The position numbers and the translations under genes were made by a program. From Shinella granuli (GTDB taxonomy: Bacteria; Pseudomonadota; Alphaproteobacteria; Rhizobiales; Rhizobiaceae), in NCBI RefSeq assembly GCF_004341885.1, contig NZ_SLVX01000008.1:215621-279620 (forward strand): a DNA stretch of 64,000 nt, read 5' to 3'. The first letter of the stretch is position 1. Each line of letters opens with the position of its first letter. Of the stretch, positions 43,144 to 52,320 are shown piece after piece. The notes under the pieces were generated by a model that saw nothing but the letters and a program-made list of their open reading frames with translations, ran no database searches and was not told the origin of the DNA.

Positions 43144-44314
43144 ATCCGCGCACGAACGCTTCCAGGCGGTCGAAGAAGGTCCGCCAGGCGGCTTCCTGCG
43201 GGAGCGGGATATGATTGCGGCTCTCAAGAAGCACGAATTCCGCTCCGGCAATGCGGCTGGCCAGTTCCCGACCCTGGTCGAGCGGCTGGACGCTGTCTCC
43301 ACGCGCGTGCACGACGAGGGTCGGAATGTCGATCTCTTCCACGATGGAGCTGACGTCGAACGTATCGACCGCCCGGTGCAGGGCGACGGCATTGTCCGGC
43401 GAGGTCGTGCGGCACTGAAGGCTCACGAGCGACTCGATCTGCTCGCGCGTGCCGTCGGGAATGAACATCGTCGCAAACGCATCGATGAAAGCACTTCCGG
43501 CTCGCCCCCAGCCGTGGCGCATCAGCGTCAGGATCGCCTCGGCCTGCTGCCGCTCGCCCTCGCGCATGCGGATCAGCCGGCCCTCGACAAAACCGCCATG
43601 CAGGACGAGATGGGACACCCGTTCGGGATGGCGGTGCGCATAGGCCAGGGCGATCGGCGCGCCCTGGGAGGTGCCGTAGAGGGCGAAGCGTTCGAAACCG
43701 GCCGCGTCGACGACCGCCGCGAGGTCGTCGACGAACCGGTCGAGCGAGAGGTCGCCGATATCCCAGTCGGAAAGACCGTTTCCGCGCTGGTCGTATCGCG
43801 CGACCCGAAAGGCGCTGTTCAGCCTGTCGAGGAACGGCCGCCAGATCGGACTGGTCCAGTCGTGATCGAGATGGGTCAGCCAATGCCCGGCCTTGACGAG
43901 CGGATAGCCCTCCCCGCTCGTGGCATAGGCGATCCGGGTCCCGTCACGTGAACGACAGAAGGCGATGTGCTGGTTGCCCGCCGCCGCAGGCGACCTGCCG
44001 GGCGCTTCCACCGCGACGTCTCCGACGAAGCGGAAACCCCGGCGGGGAAAGGTCCGTATCCATCGCTGCCGCTTGCCGTCGTCCTCGACCGCCGAACGCG
44101 CAGCGCTGATCCTCGCGCTGACCGCGGCCTCCGAGACGATCCGGCCACCCCAGATCGCCTCGACAAGATCGTCCGTGGTGACGACGCGATCGCGCGATTC
44201 GATCAGGTATAGCAGAAGGTCGAAGACCTGCGGTTCGACCGGGCGCGGTTGTCCCCGCGCGAGCAGTTCGCGCGTTTCCCGTACGAGCTCGAAATCGCCG
44301 AACCGATAACGCAT
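43127..44314 (-). CDS. Winged-helix DNA-binding domain fused to an alpha/beta hydrolase
   Basis: 395 residues. N-terminal OmpR/CadC-type winged helix (1-100): RYRFGDFELVRETRELLARG, PVEPQVFDLLLYLIESRDRV, RIVSEAAVSARISAARSAVE, and RTFPRRGFRFVGDV. C-terminal alpha/beta hydrolase (about 120-395): nucleophile elbow YGTSQGAPIALAYAH (Ser216), acid in ARGDSVQP, His in SRNHIPL. No transmembrane segment joins them. The hydrolase domain probably serves as a ligand-sensing or ligand-cleaving module for the DNA-binding domain (inference). Start chosen at ATG 44314; upstream extension lacks homology. Confidence 0.88.
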   Translation of the reverse strand: MRYRFGDFELVRETRELLARGQPRPVEPQVFDLLLYLIESRDRVVTTDDLVEAIWGGRIVSEAAVSARISAARSAVEDDGKRQRWIRTFPRRGFRFVGDVAVEAPGRSPAAAGNQHIAFCRSRDGTRIAYATSGEGYPLVKAGHWLTHLDHDWTSPIWRPFLDRLNSAFRVARYDQRGNGLSDWDIGDLSLDRFVDDLAAVVDAAGFERFALYGTSQGAPIALAYAHRHPERVSHLVLHGGFVEGRLIRMREGERQQAEAILTLMRHGWGRAGSAFIDAFATMFIPDGTREQIESLVSLQCRTTSPDNAVALHRAVDTFDVSSIVEEIDIPTLVVHARGDSVQPLDQGRELASRIAGAEFVLLESRNHIPLPQEAAWRTFFDRLEAFVRGSDTKR

Positions 44315-44449
44315 GGGCAACAGTATAGACGGCCGGCATCCCGCCGGCAGGGAAAATTCAGGAAAAGACAAGACAATCGTGAACGTCTCCTCAAGCGGCG
44401 TGGCCGATCCCGTCCGACAATGGCACCGAACAGCCAGGGAGCGTCCACC

Positions 44450-44707
44450 ATGCCGATCCAGCCGCCAGCCGACATCGTCCGCCGCAGCGACGGCTCCATC
44501 GATATCGATTTCTATGCCCGGCAGGGGGCAAGGCTGCGGGACAAGGCCAGGACGGAGGCCTTCGGGCGCATCGCCGCCACGGCCGCCCGCGCGCTGCGCT
44601 TTCTGGCAAGGCCGATGAAAGCGCACCGTCATGGCGACGCGCAGGCGCACCTGACGACCACGGAGCATCGCGCACGAGCCGCCGGGAAACGAGAGCAGGC
44701 TCCTTGA
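44450..44707 (+). CDS. Small conserved protein of unknown function
   Basis: 85 residues. The opening IVRRSDGSIDIDFYARQGAR is a pattern seen in many short alphaproteobacterial proteins, followed by a basic, Ala-rich helix with no membrane segment. AGGGAG lies 8 bases before the ATG. Function unknown. The following 44708-44887 holds nothing recognisable. Confidence 0.6.
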   Translation: MPIQPPADIVRRSDGSIDIDFYARQGARLRDKARTEAFGRIAATAARALRFLARPMKAHRHGDAQAHLTTTEHRARAAGKREQAP

Positions 44708-44887
44708 CCGAGGGCCACCCCATCGTCCCGGCTCCTTTATGCCTCTTCCGCACGGCAGCATGTTTTCCAAACCCTATCGCCAAGGCGATCCGATCATTTC
44801 CATGGACGACCTTCTCGCGGTGTAAGCGCCAGGCCAGCCAATGGCAGGCAACGCTTTCCAATCGACAATCCTTGAAATCACGCATCA

Positions 44888-44915
44888 ACCATCCATATAC
44901 CATCCACACGGATGG
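44888..44915. promoter_or_regulatory. Phased repeats, candidate ribbon-helix-helix operator
   Basis: ACCATCCA at 44888-44895 and again at 44899-44906 (11-bp period, one helical turn), followed by the inverted half GGATGG at 44910-44915. It ends 8 bp before the CopG-like start, so it would block that gene's translation initiation region or promoter. Typical of autoregulated CopG-type genes. Confidence 0.5.
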
Positions 44916-44923
44916 AGAATGTC

Positions 44924-45343
44924 ATGGCAAACAATGTGCACAAGCTTCGCGACAAGGGCGCGGACCTGGAGAAGATCACCATCAATCTCGGCTATGTCGA
45001 CCTCGGTCGAATCGACCTCCTCGTGCAGGAAGGGTTCTACTCGAACCGCACCGATTTCATCCGTACGGCGATCCGCAACCAGCTTGGCGTCGATGGAGAG
45101 GCTGTCAAACGCTCGATCGTCCGCCACACCCTCGAACTGGGACTGCGCGACTACAGCAGGGCGGATCTGGAAACCGTGAAGGCAGCCGGCGAGAAACTGC
45201 ATATCAAGGTGGTCGGCCTCGCCCGTATTGCGCCGGACGTCACCCCCGAGCTCGCCCTCGCGACCATCGAATCCATCACCGTGCTCGGCGCGCTTCAGGC
45301 CAGCGCGGAAGTAAAGGCCGCGCTCGCAGACCGCATCCGATAG
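44924..45343 (+). CDS. CopG-like ribbon-helix-helix regulator
   Basis: 139 residues. The beginning KITINLGYVDLGRIDLLVQE and FYSNRTDFIRTAIRNQL form a ribbon-helix-helix (beta strand, two helices) as in CopG/ParD/NikR. The C-terminal 80 residues have no recognised fold. The ATG at 44924 has GGAG seven bases upstream and is preferred over an in-frame ATG 12 bases earlier. The esterase gene starts 30 bp downstream, and rhizobial genomes often keep these two together, so it may regulate the esterase. Confidence 0.8.
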   Translation: MANNVHKLRDKGADLEKITINLGYVDLGRIDLLVQEGFYSNRTDFIRTAIRNQLGVDGEAVKRSIVRHTLELGLRDYSRADLETVKAAGEKLHIKVVGLARIAPDVTPELALATIESITVLGALQASAEVKAALADRIR

Positions 45344-45373
45344 GGCCTTGCGCCCCTAAACAAGGACGAGACC

Positions 45374-46627
45374 ATGAACAATGAATTTGCCGCGGCCATG
45401 CGCCGGGCGACGCTCTCCACGTATGCCTTGAACCTTGCCGAGGCAACCCGCGTGATCCAAGACGCCCTTGCCAACCGAGCGGGCAGTATGGAGCCCGAAC
45501 CGACAGCTTCCGACATAATACCTCCCGCGACGAAATCGCGCTCGAAACCCTTTTCCGTCGATCCGAACGCCGAGGTCATCGAGTCTTCGGCAAGACCGGA
45601 GCCCGCCAGCACCCGGACGGGATCGTCGCAGCCGCCACGGCGACGATCCCTGGCGGACACGTTGAGGATTTTGAGCGAGGGCCGTGCGTCGACCGGCACG
45701 CTCGGTTCGCTTTCGAGCGGCAGCCTGCCCGGTATCGCGAAACGCTGCCTTTCGCCCGTCATTCCCGAGGGCGCCGAATACTTGGCCCGCACCTTCTCCT
45801 GTGCGGCAGGCACACGAGGCTACAAGCTCTATGTTCCGGCTTCCGCGCCGGGCCGGCCACACGGCCTCATCGTCATGCTGCACGGGTGCAAGCAGGATTC
45901 CGACGACTTCGCGATTGGAACCGGCATGAACGCCGTCGCCGAAACGCAGGGCCTTCTGGTTGCCTATCCTGACCAGACCGGAGCGGACAATGCGTCGTCC
46001 TGCTGGAACTGGTTCCGGCCATCCGACCAGAGACGCGGCGCTGGCGAGCCTGCGATCATCGCAGGCATCACGGAAGAGATCATCCGTGAATTCAACCTCG
46101 ATCGTAGCTTGATCTTTGTCGCGGGCCTGTCTGCCGGCGGTGCCATGGCCGCGGTGATGGGCGAGACCTATCCCGATCTCTACGCAGCCGTGGGCATACA
46201 TTCCGGGTTGGCCTACGGATCGGCCCACGACGTCGTCTCGGCGTTCGCCGCGATGCGTGGGAATGCCGGTTCCGCCTCTCGCCCAAAGCCGCTCTCAGGT
46301 GCCGACCAGGCAGGCCGGGTCCGCACGATTGTCTTCCACGGCAACGCGGACCGGACGGTCCATCCCTGCAACGCAGATCGGATTGTCGCGGCAACAACAC
46401 CGTCTAGACACGCTAGCCCGGTTCGCAATTCCGGCCGTTCTGCTGGCGGGCTCACCTATACGAGAACCCTTGTCGCGGACGAGACAGGACGCACGGCATT
46501 GGAATGCTGGCTGGTGGACGGAGCGGGCCATGCCTGGTTCGGCGGCCATACCCCTGGATCATATACCGATCCTCGGGGACCTGACGCCACGACAGAAATG
46601 GTGCGTTTTTTTCTTGATCAGCGGTAA
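45374..46627 (+). CDS. PHB depolymerase-like esterase (LpqC/Esterase PHB family)
   Basis: 417 residues. After an Ala/Ser-rich, low-complexity N-terminal 120 residues comes an alpha/beta-hydrolase domain: LYVPASAPGRPHGLIVMLHG (oxyanion loop), NASSCWNWFRPSDQRRG, nucleophile elbow FVAGLSAGGAMAAVM, acid near FHGNADRTVHP, and His in VDGAGHAWFGG. This is the type-1 catalytic domain of PHB depolymerases and feruloyl-type esterases. No typical signal peptide at the N-terminus, so it may act inside the cell. AAGGA precedes the ATG. Confidence 0.88.
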   Translation: MNNEFAAAMRRATLSTYALNLAEATRVIQDALANRAGSMEPEPTASDIIPPATKSRSKPFSVDPNAEVIESSARPEPASTRTGSSQPPRRRSLADTLRILSEGRASTGTLGSLSSGSLPGIAKRCLSPVIPEGAEYLARTFSCAAGTRGYKLYVPASAPGRPHGLIVMLHGCKQDSDDFAIGTGMNAVAETQGLLVAYPDQTGADNASSCWNWFRPSDQRRGAGEPAIIAGITEEIIREFNLDRSLIFVAGLSAGGAMAAVMGETYPDLYAAVGIHSGLAYGSAHDVVSAFAAMRGNAGSASRPKPLSGADQAGRVRTIVFHGNADRTVHPCNADRIVAATTPSRHASPVRNSGRSAGGLTYTRTLVADETGRTALECWLVDGAGHAWFGGHTPGSYTDPRGPDATTEMVRFFLDQR

Positions 46628-46735
46628 GGCCGGTCATGATCCGAATGAAGGACATCAGCATTGCGCAGAGTCCCTTGGGGTTGGCCAGCGCACAAGCGCA
46701 ACATGGCGGAAAATATTTCCGTCCCAAACGTAAGC

Positions 46736-47095
46736 TTAGCCAAGGATAAAGAAAACCTTCCTCACATACGTGAGGTTTTCCCAAGTGCCTTTGAAACCGG
46801 CCGCCACGACGAAGCTGTCGCCCGCTGCGAAGGTTCGGGCGACGCCTCCGGCGTCCGTCAGCCTCACCCTGCCCTCAAGGATATGACACAGTTCGTCATA
46901 ATCGCAGTCGACGCGCTCAATATGCGGCTCGGCCTCCCAGATACCGGCAAGCGCACCCTTGTCGGTTCGTTCGAAATGCCGCCAGCTGCGGGCCCGGTAA
47001 GGCTGATCGACCACGACGGGATCGGAGGTTACGGTTTCTCTTGCGTCGATCGCGCCATCGTCAAAGGCGATGAGATGTCGGGGAGAAGGGTGCAA
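46736..47095 (-). CDS. Cupin domain protein (DUF861-like)
   Basis: 119 residues, single cupin: GIWEAEPHIERVDCDYDELCH, EGRVRLTDAGG, FAAGDSFVVAAGFKGTWEN, as in the EutQ/ureidoglycine-hydrolase-like Cupin_3 group. Starts at TTG 47093-47095, supported by AAAGGA seven bases upstream. Last gene of the acylamine operon, 11 bp after the FAD oxidase. May bind or isomerise an amine-derived intermediate; role not proven. Confidence 0.82.
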   Translation of the reverse strand: MHPSPRHLIAFDDGAIDARETVTSDPVVVDQPYRARSWRHFERTDKGALAGIWEAEPHIERVDCDYDELCHILEGRVRLTDAGGVARTFAAGDSFVVAAGFKGTWENLTYVRKVFFILG

Positions 47096-47106
47096 CGTAT
47101 GTCCTT

Positions 47107-48519
47107 TCAGGAATCGAAGCCGACGCCGAACGCGTCGAGGGTCTTGTTGAACAGCGAACGCCGGCCGGTTTCATCTTCACGGGCAAGGCCGTTCTGGGCA
47201 AGACGGATGCCGAGCCAGCGGAGCGGTTCCGGCGGGAACGGGAAGGGCGGGCGGCGGAGCATCGCCAGCCTGGTGCGCTCGGTATCGTGCCCTTGCAGAA
47301 GATCGAGCATGGTCAGGGCGGCGAACCTGCTTGCCGAGACCCCCTGTCCGGTAAATCCCATCGCATAGGCCACGCGACCGGCGTGTGCCGTGCCTGCGAA
47401 AAAGGTCGTGCGCGCCGAGGTGTCGATGATGCCGCCCCAGGCGTGGGTAATCGACACATTGGCGAGGGTGGGCAGCGCCCGGGCCAAATTGGCCGCAAGG
47501 CGGGCGAAGCTGTCGCTTTCGAGAAGGAAGGCCTCGTCCCGGCGAGAACCGAAGTGATAGATCGCGTCATAGCCGCCCCAGAGGATGCGATCGTCGGCGG
47601 TCTTGCGGACATAGTGGAACTGGTTGCCGCAATCGGCGACGCCGTGCCGGCCGGCCCAGCCGATCGACGCGAGTTCGCCATGGCTGAGCGGCCGGGTGAC
47701 GATCGCATAGTCGAAGATCGGGATGGCTGCGCTGCGAAGGTGCCTGAGCAGCGGCGGCGCCGCATTGGTGGCGAGAACGACCCTGGCCGCGCGAATGACG
47801 CCGCCCCGCGTTACCAGTTCGACACCGTGCGGGGTGTCCCGCACCTCGGTGACGCCTGTGTTTTCATGGATATCGATCGATTTTGACAGCGCGACGCGCC
47901 GCAGCTCCGCCACCATCTTTCCCGGGTTGAGCAGTGCGTAATTCGGTTCATAAAGGCCGGCGGTGTAGACCGGCGAGTTGAAATTTTCCCGCAGCGCGTC
48001 TCCGGTCAGATACGTGCAGTCGATGCCGAACCGGCGGTAGTTTTCAGCTTGCGCCTTCAGGCCCTCGATCTGCCAGGGTTTCTCCGCAACCGTCAGCTTG
48101 CCCTTGCGTTCGAACTCGACCTCCATGCCGAACTCGGCAAGGTCGGCTTCGAACGCATCCAGATTGGCGCGTCCGAGACGCACCAGAGCCTCGGCCTCCG
48201 CCGGCCAGCGCTTCAATGCATTGCCGACGCCATGCGAAATCGATGGCGCGCAGAACCCGCCGTTGCGGCCCGACGCCGCGTTGCCGCAGCGCCCGCCATC
48301 CACGAGGACGATCCGCGCGTCCGGTTGGCGGCGTCGGGCTTCGAGCGCGGTCCACAGGCCCGTGAACCCGCCGCCCACGATGGCGAGATCGCAGCTGGTG
48401 TCGGCGGCAAGGGGCGGGCAGTCCGGTTGCGGCCCGACGGTGTCGTTCCAGAACGGTGCGCGAACGGCCTGGGCGGGGGTGTCGGACATGTCAGGCATCC
48501 TTGCGCTTGCGTTGCTCAT
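47107..48519 (-). CDS. FAD-dependent amine oxidase (PuuB-like, DAO family)
   Basis: 470 residues. FAD motif LAIVGGGFTGLWTALEARRR with CGNAASGRNGGFCAPSISHG (DAO-type second motif); C-terminal GRVAYAMGFTGQGVSASRFA. Resembles gamma-glutamylputrescine oxidase PuuB, which oxidises an N-substituted amine to an aldehyde and ammonia. The start at 48519 overlaps the stop of the aldehyde dehydrogenase gene (ATGA). Its product aldehyde would be the substrate of that enzyme. Confidence 0.88.
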   Translation of the reverse strand: MSNASARMPDMSDTPAQAVRAPFWNDTVGPQPDCPPLAADTSCDLAIVGGGFTGLWTALEARRRQPDARIVLVDGGRCGNAASGRNGGFCAPSISHGVGNALKRWPAEAEALVRLGRANLDAFEADLAEFGMEVEFERKGKLTVAEKPWQIEGLKAQAENYRRFGIDCTYLTGDALRENFNSPVYTAGLYEPNYALLNPGKMVAELRRVALSKSIDIHENTGVTEVRDTPHGVELVTRGGVIRAARVVLATNAAPPLLRHLRSAAIPIFDYAIVTRPLSHGELASIGWAGRHGVADCGNQFHYVRKTADDRILWGGYDAIYHFGSRRDEAFLLESDSFARLAANLARALPTLANVSITHAWGGIIDTSARTTFFAGTAHAGRVAYAMGFTGQGVSASRFAALTMLDLLQGHDTERTRLAMLRRPPFPFPPEPLRWLGIRLAQNGLAREDETGRRSLFNKTLDAFGVGFDS

Positions 48520-50003
48520 TCCGGCGCATCGAGATACCAGCCCCAGCGTTCGCGGTGATCGAAACGGGTGATCTGCTTGGTCTCGCAACAGGCGTCGAAG
48601 CCCGCACGGCCAAGCTCGCGGCCGATGCCGGACATCTTGTAGCCGCCCCAGGGCACCTGCGTGAATGTCGGCTGCGAGCAGTTTATCCAGACGATGCCGG
48701 CCCGCAGCCTCGCAGCGACGCGTTCGCAGCGGTCGAGGTCGTCGGACATGACCGCCGCTGCAAGACCGTATTTGCTGTCGTTCGCGAGATCGAGCGCTTC
48801 TTGTTCCGTGTCGAACGCGTTGATGCAGACGACAGGGCCGAAGATTTCCTCCTGCCAGATCGCGGAATGGGTGGGGGCATCGGCAAAGATCGTCGGGCGC
48901 AGAAAATACCCGTGATCGAACCCCTCCGGACGGTCGCCACCGGTGACGAGCCGCGCTCCGGACCGCTTGCCGGCCTCTATGGCGTCGCGCACCTTGTCGT
49001 ACTGGCCCTTGGAAACCAGCGGGCCGAGCTTGACGCCAGATGCTTCTCCCGAACCAATCTCGATCGTCTCCGTGGCGATCCGCAAGCGTTCGAGAAGCCG
49101 GTCGAAAATCCCGCGCTGCACCAGAACGCGCGAGGTTGCCGAGCAGACCTCGCCCTTGTTCCAGAAGATGCCGAACAGGATCCATTCGACGGCCTTGTCG
49201 ATGTCGCAGTCGTCGAAGACGAGGAAGGGCGACTTGCCGCCGAGCTCGAGGGACACCGTGCGGATGCCGGCGCTGGCGGCCTGCATGACCTTGCGGCCGG
49301 TCGCGACCGAGCCGGTGAACGCCACCTTGTCGACCAGGGGGTGATCGGCAAGCGGCTGGCCGGCCTCCGGTCCGGTGCCGGTGACGAGGTTGAAGACGCC
49401 CGCCGGAACGCCGGCCGCATGGATAATCTCGGCGAGCACCTCGCAGGAGAGCGAGCAGAGCTCGGACGGCTTTAGTACCACCGTGCATCCGGCGGCAAGC
49501 GCCGGCGCGACCTTCCACACGGCCATCAGCAGCGGGAAGTTCCAGGGTGTGATGGCGCCGATGACACCCAGCGGCTCGCGCGAGATCGTCGCCTGGAAAC
49601 GGGCGTCCCCGACATCGACGGTCTCCCGCGGACGCGCCGCATGCTCTTCGGCGAGATCGGCATAATAGTCGAAGCAGAAGGCGGCATCGGCCACGTCCCA
49701 TTCCGCTTCGGGGACCGGCTTGCCGTTGTCGCGGACTTCGAGAAGCGCGATCTCCTTGAGCCGCGCGCGGATGCCTTCGGCAATGCGGCGAAGGATGCCG
49801 GCGCGCGCCCCGCCGTTCAGGCCCGGCCATTCGCCGGCATCGAATGCCCGGCGTGCCGCACGCACGGCCCGGTCGATATCGACCGCCTGTCCTGCCGCGA
49901 CCTCCGCGAATGTTCCCTCGGTCGCGGGATTGATCGCCGGAAAGTACTGCTCGCCCTCGGGCGCGGTGAACATGCCGTCAATATAGAGGCGGGTCCTATG
50001 CAT
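48516..50003 (-). CDS. Aldehyde dehydrogenase
   Basis: 495 residues, NAD(P)-dependent. N155 in TPWNFPLL, E253 in SLELGGKSP and catalytic C287 in WNKGEVCSATS are all present. The C-terminal GIVWINCSQPTFTQVPWGGY places it near betaine-aldehyde and gamma-aminobutyraldehyde dehydrogenases. ATG 50003 has AGGAG six bases upstream and overlaps the deacetylase stop. Converts the aldehyde made by the FAD oxidase to an acid. Confidence 0.92.
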   Translation of the reverse strand: MHRTRLYIDGMFTAPEGEQYFPAINPATEGTFAEVAAGQAVDIDRAVRAARRAFDAGEWPGLNGGARAGILRRIAEGIRARLKEIALLEVRDNGKPVPEAEWDVADAAFCFDYYADLAEEHAARPRETVDVGDARFQATISREPLGVIGAITPWNFPLLMAVWKVAPALAAGCTVVLKPSELCSLSCEVLAEIIHAAGVPAGVFNLVTGTGPEAGQPLADHPLVDKVAFTGSVATGRKVMQAASAGIRTVSLELGGKSPFLVFDDCDIDKAVEWILFGIFWNKGEVCSATSRVLVQRGIFDRLLERLRIATETIEIGSGEASGVKLGPLVSKGQYDKVRDAIEAGKRSGARLVTGGDRPEGFDHGYFLRPTIFADAPTHSAIWQEEIFGPVVCINAFDTEQEALDLANDSKYGLAAAVMSDDLDRCERVAARLRAGIVWINCSQPTFTQVPWGGYKMSGIGRELGRAGFDACCETKQITRFDHRERWGWYLDAPE

Positions 50004-51138
50004 CGAATGCTCCTGTCTTCTGCGTGCGGCGTCCGCTCTCAATCCCGGCGAGAATGCCGGCCTTCAGCGCCGCGACGTCGCGTTCCGCCCGTTCGCGGGC
50101 TTGCGGCATGTAGCCAAGCGGATCCTTCAGGCTTTCCGGCAGGCCGGCAAAACCTTCGATCGCCGAATGCACACTAAAGGCTGCATAGGCAGGATTGTAG
50201 CCACCTTCCTGCACGACAAGAAGCCGTCCAGAACAAAGTTCATCGGCCAGGGCACGGGCGCGCGACGCCAGGGCATGGAAACCGGACATGGTGACGAGCT
50301 GCCGGCCGTTGGGATCGAACTGGCCGGCATCGACACCATTGGCCATGATCAGCAGGTCCGGCTTGAACGCGCGCACCTTCGGGACGACGATCTCGTCAAA
50401 GGCACCGAGATAGGTCGTGTCCGACGACCCCATGGGCAGGGGTATGTTGAGGTTGAAGCCGAGCCCAGCGCCCATACCTCTCTCATCGATGCCGCCCGTT
50501 TCCGGGTGGGTCGGTCCCCATGCGCCGTGGTCCATATGCATGGAGACGGTCAGCACGTCGGCGCGGTCGTAGAAACCCGATTGCGTGCCGTTGCCGTGAT
50601 GGACATCCCAATCGATGATGGCCACGCGGCCGATGCCGTTTGCCAGCGCGTCCTCCGCCGCGATGCCGACATGGTTGAAGAAGCAGTAGCCGTCAGCCAT
50701 CGCGCGGCCCGCATGGTGGCCGGGCGGGCGGACAAGCGCGAAGGCGGGCGCTCCCGTTTCCCGAACATGACGGCCGGCGTCGAGCGTCGTGCCCGCCGCC
50801 GCAAGCAGCCCCGGCCAGGCGCCAGGCCGGAGCAGTGTCGTCGACGAGAACCGCCGGCCCTCGTGGGCCGCACGCTTTATCTCGGCTACATAGGCTTCGT
50901 CGTGGAAGCGGACGATGTCCGCCTCCGACGCATGTGTTCCCCTATGCCAGCGCAGGCTCTGGGCGACTGGTCCGCGCTGCAGCACCGCCTTCATGTTGCG
51001 AATGCGGTCCGCGCTTTCCGGATGGACCATCTGGACCGAGAGAAGCGGGTTTTCCGGCGCTTCGAAAAAGCCGAATCCCGTGTCGTGGAACAGCACGTCG
51101 TCGTGCCAGAAGATATCCATGGCCGGTGCCTGCGTCAT
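49996..51138 (-). CDS. Class II histone deacetylase-like amidohydrolase (acetylpolyamine type)
   Basis: 380 residues of the arginase-deacetylase fold. Zn and catalytic residues: H141-H142 (RPPGHHAGR), D178 and H180 (IDWDVHHGNGTQ), D270 (NGVDAGQFDP) and Y314 (EGGY). Bacterial members remove acetyl or acyl groups from polyamines and related amines. The gene is embedded between an M24 hydrolase and an aldehyde dehydrogenase in an operon with a polyamine-type importer, so it most likely deacylates the imported compound or an intermediate. Confidence 0.92.
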   Translation of the reverse strand: MTQAPAMDIFWHDDVLFHDTGFGFFEAPENPLLSVQMVHPESADRIRNMKAVLQRGPVAQSLRWHRGTHASEADIVRFHDEAYVAEIKRAAHEGRRFSSTTLLRPGAWPGLLAAAGTTLDAGRHVRETGAPAFALVRPPGHHAGRAMADGYCFFNHVGIAAEDALANGIGRVAIIDWDVHHGNGTQSGFYDRADVLTVSMHMDHGAWGPTHPETGGIDERGMGAGLGFNLNIPLPMGSSDTTYLGAFDEIVVPKVRAFKPDLLIMANGVDAGQFDPNGRQLVTMSGFHALASRARALADELCSGRLLVVQEGGYNPAYAAFSVHSAIEGFAGLPESLKDPLGYMPQARERAERDVAALKAGILAGIESGRRTQKTGAFDA

Positions 51139-51145
51139 GATCGCC

Positions 51146-52297
51146 TCAATCCAGAATGGTCAGGGTCGGAGGCAGTTCGGAAAGGCTCTTAGAGCCGTTC
51201 GCCGAGCAGAGCACCGTATCGCCGAGCTTGAGGCCGAAGCCCTCATCGTAGAGCGACAGGTTCGGCTCCATCGAGAAGGACATGTTGGGCTCGAACACAT
51301 GGTCATCCGCCTCGTCCAGCATCATCGCCTCCAGCCAGGTCGGCGGATAGGCGAGGCCGAGGCTGTAGCCGATGCGGTGCACGCGGGTCTTGGCCAGATC
51401 CAACCGGTTCAGGACTTTATTGCATGCCGTGTTGGAGCCGCCGACCGGCAGGCCGGGCTTGGCCGCGTCGATCGCCGCGTGGAAGGATTCCGTCAGGAGA
51501 TCGGAGACTTCCTTCACACGGTCGGACGGACTGCCCACAACCACGCTGCGCATCAGGATGCTGTGGTAGCGGTTGCACACGCCGGCGAGCTCGATGATGA
51601 CGACATCGCCGACGCTGACCACCTGGCGGTGCGGCATGGCGTGGGTCATCGTGCTGCGGCGGCCCGTCGCCACCATGGGCGAGATGGCGCTGTATTCGCT
51701 GCCGGCCTCGCCGAGCGCCATGGCGATCTCGCCGGCGATTTCCACTTCCGAGCGGCCCGGGCGGATCGCCTCGAACGCCCGCTTCATCGCATAGTCGGCC
51801 ATGCGGGCGGCGGAGCGCTGATATTCGATTTCCTGCGGCGACTTGATGAGGCGCTCCTCGGCGACCGCCGTCGAGGCGTCGATGAGGGTCGCCTCCGGCA
51901 AGTATTTCTGCAGGCGCAGGAACTGGTCGGGCGAGAAGGTGAAGGCGTGCGTCTCGATGCCGATGCGGCCCTTGGCATGGCCCGCGTCGATCAACGCCTT
52001 GGCCACGAGTTCAAGCGGATCCTGGGTGGCGATGTTGTAGAAGACCGACTCCTCGATGGCCGAAAGCTCGTGCACGCAGGGCATTTCCGAAGTCCGCGTG
52101 AAGAACAATGCCGGCTGCACTTTCTCCGAAATGATCAGCGCCTGGTACCAGAGGAAGCCGAGGCTGTCGAAACCGGTCAGGTAGTTGATGTTGTCCGGAA
52201 AGTTCACGATCAGCGCATCGAGCTCCTTGCCCTTGATGCGCTTGAGCAACTTTTTCTGGCGGTCCCGGTAGGTGGCCAACGAAAATGCAGTCAACAT
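51146..52297 (-). CDS. M24 (creatinase/ectoine hydrolase-like) hydrolase with degenerate metal site
   Basis: 383 residues, pita-bread fold with an N-terminal creatinase domain (VNFPDNINYLTGFDSLGFLW). Of the five canonical M24 metal ligands only H307 and E344 are kept. The first Asp is Glu (E236), the second is Ile (I247 in YHSILMRS), and the last Glu is Gly (G359 in GLKLGD). H219 (MTHAMPHR) is kept. Creatinase and the ectoine hydrolase DoeA are metal-independent M24 proteins, so this is probably a hydrolase of a small cyclic or linear amide rather than a peptidase. Start ATG 52297 has GGAGAG upstream. Confidence 0.85.
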   Translation of the reverse strand: MLTAFSLATYRDRQKKLLKRIKGKELDALIVNFPDNINYLTGFDSLGFLWYQALIISEKVQPALFFTRTSEMPCVHELSAIEESVFYNIATQDPLELVAKALIDAGHAKGRIGIETHAFTFSPDQFLRLQKYLPEATLIDASTAVAEERLIKSPQEIEYQRSAARMADYAMKRAFEAIRPGRSEVEIAGEIAMALGEAGSEYSAISPMVATGRRSTMTHAMPHRQVVSVGDVVIIELAGVCNRYHSILMRSVVVGSPSDRVKEVSDLLTESFHAAIDAAKPGLPVGGSNTACNKVLNRLDLAKTRVHRIGYSLGLAYPPTWLEAMMLDEADDHVFEPNMSFSMEPNLSLYDEGFGLKLGDTVLCSANGSKSLSELPPTLTILD

Positions 52298-52320
52298 GGC
52301 AGTTCTCTCCTTGGTATGGA

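Noticed and set aside
46750..46779. Imperfect hairpin as terminator of the acylamine operon
   Set aside because: It lies inside the last codons of the cupin gene and its stem is interrupted.
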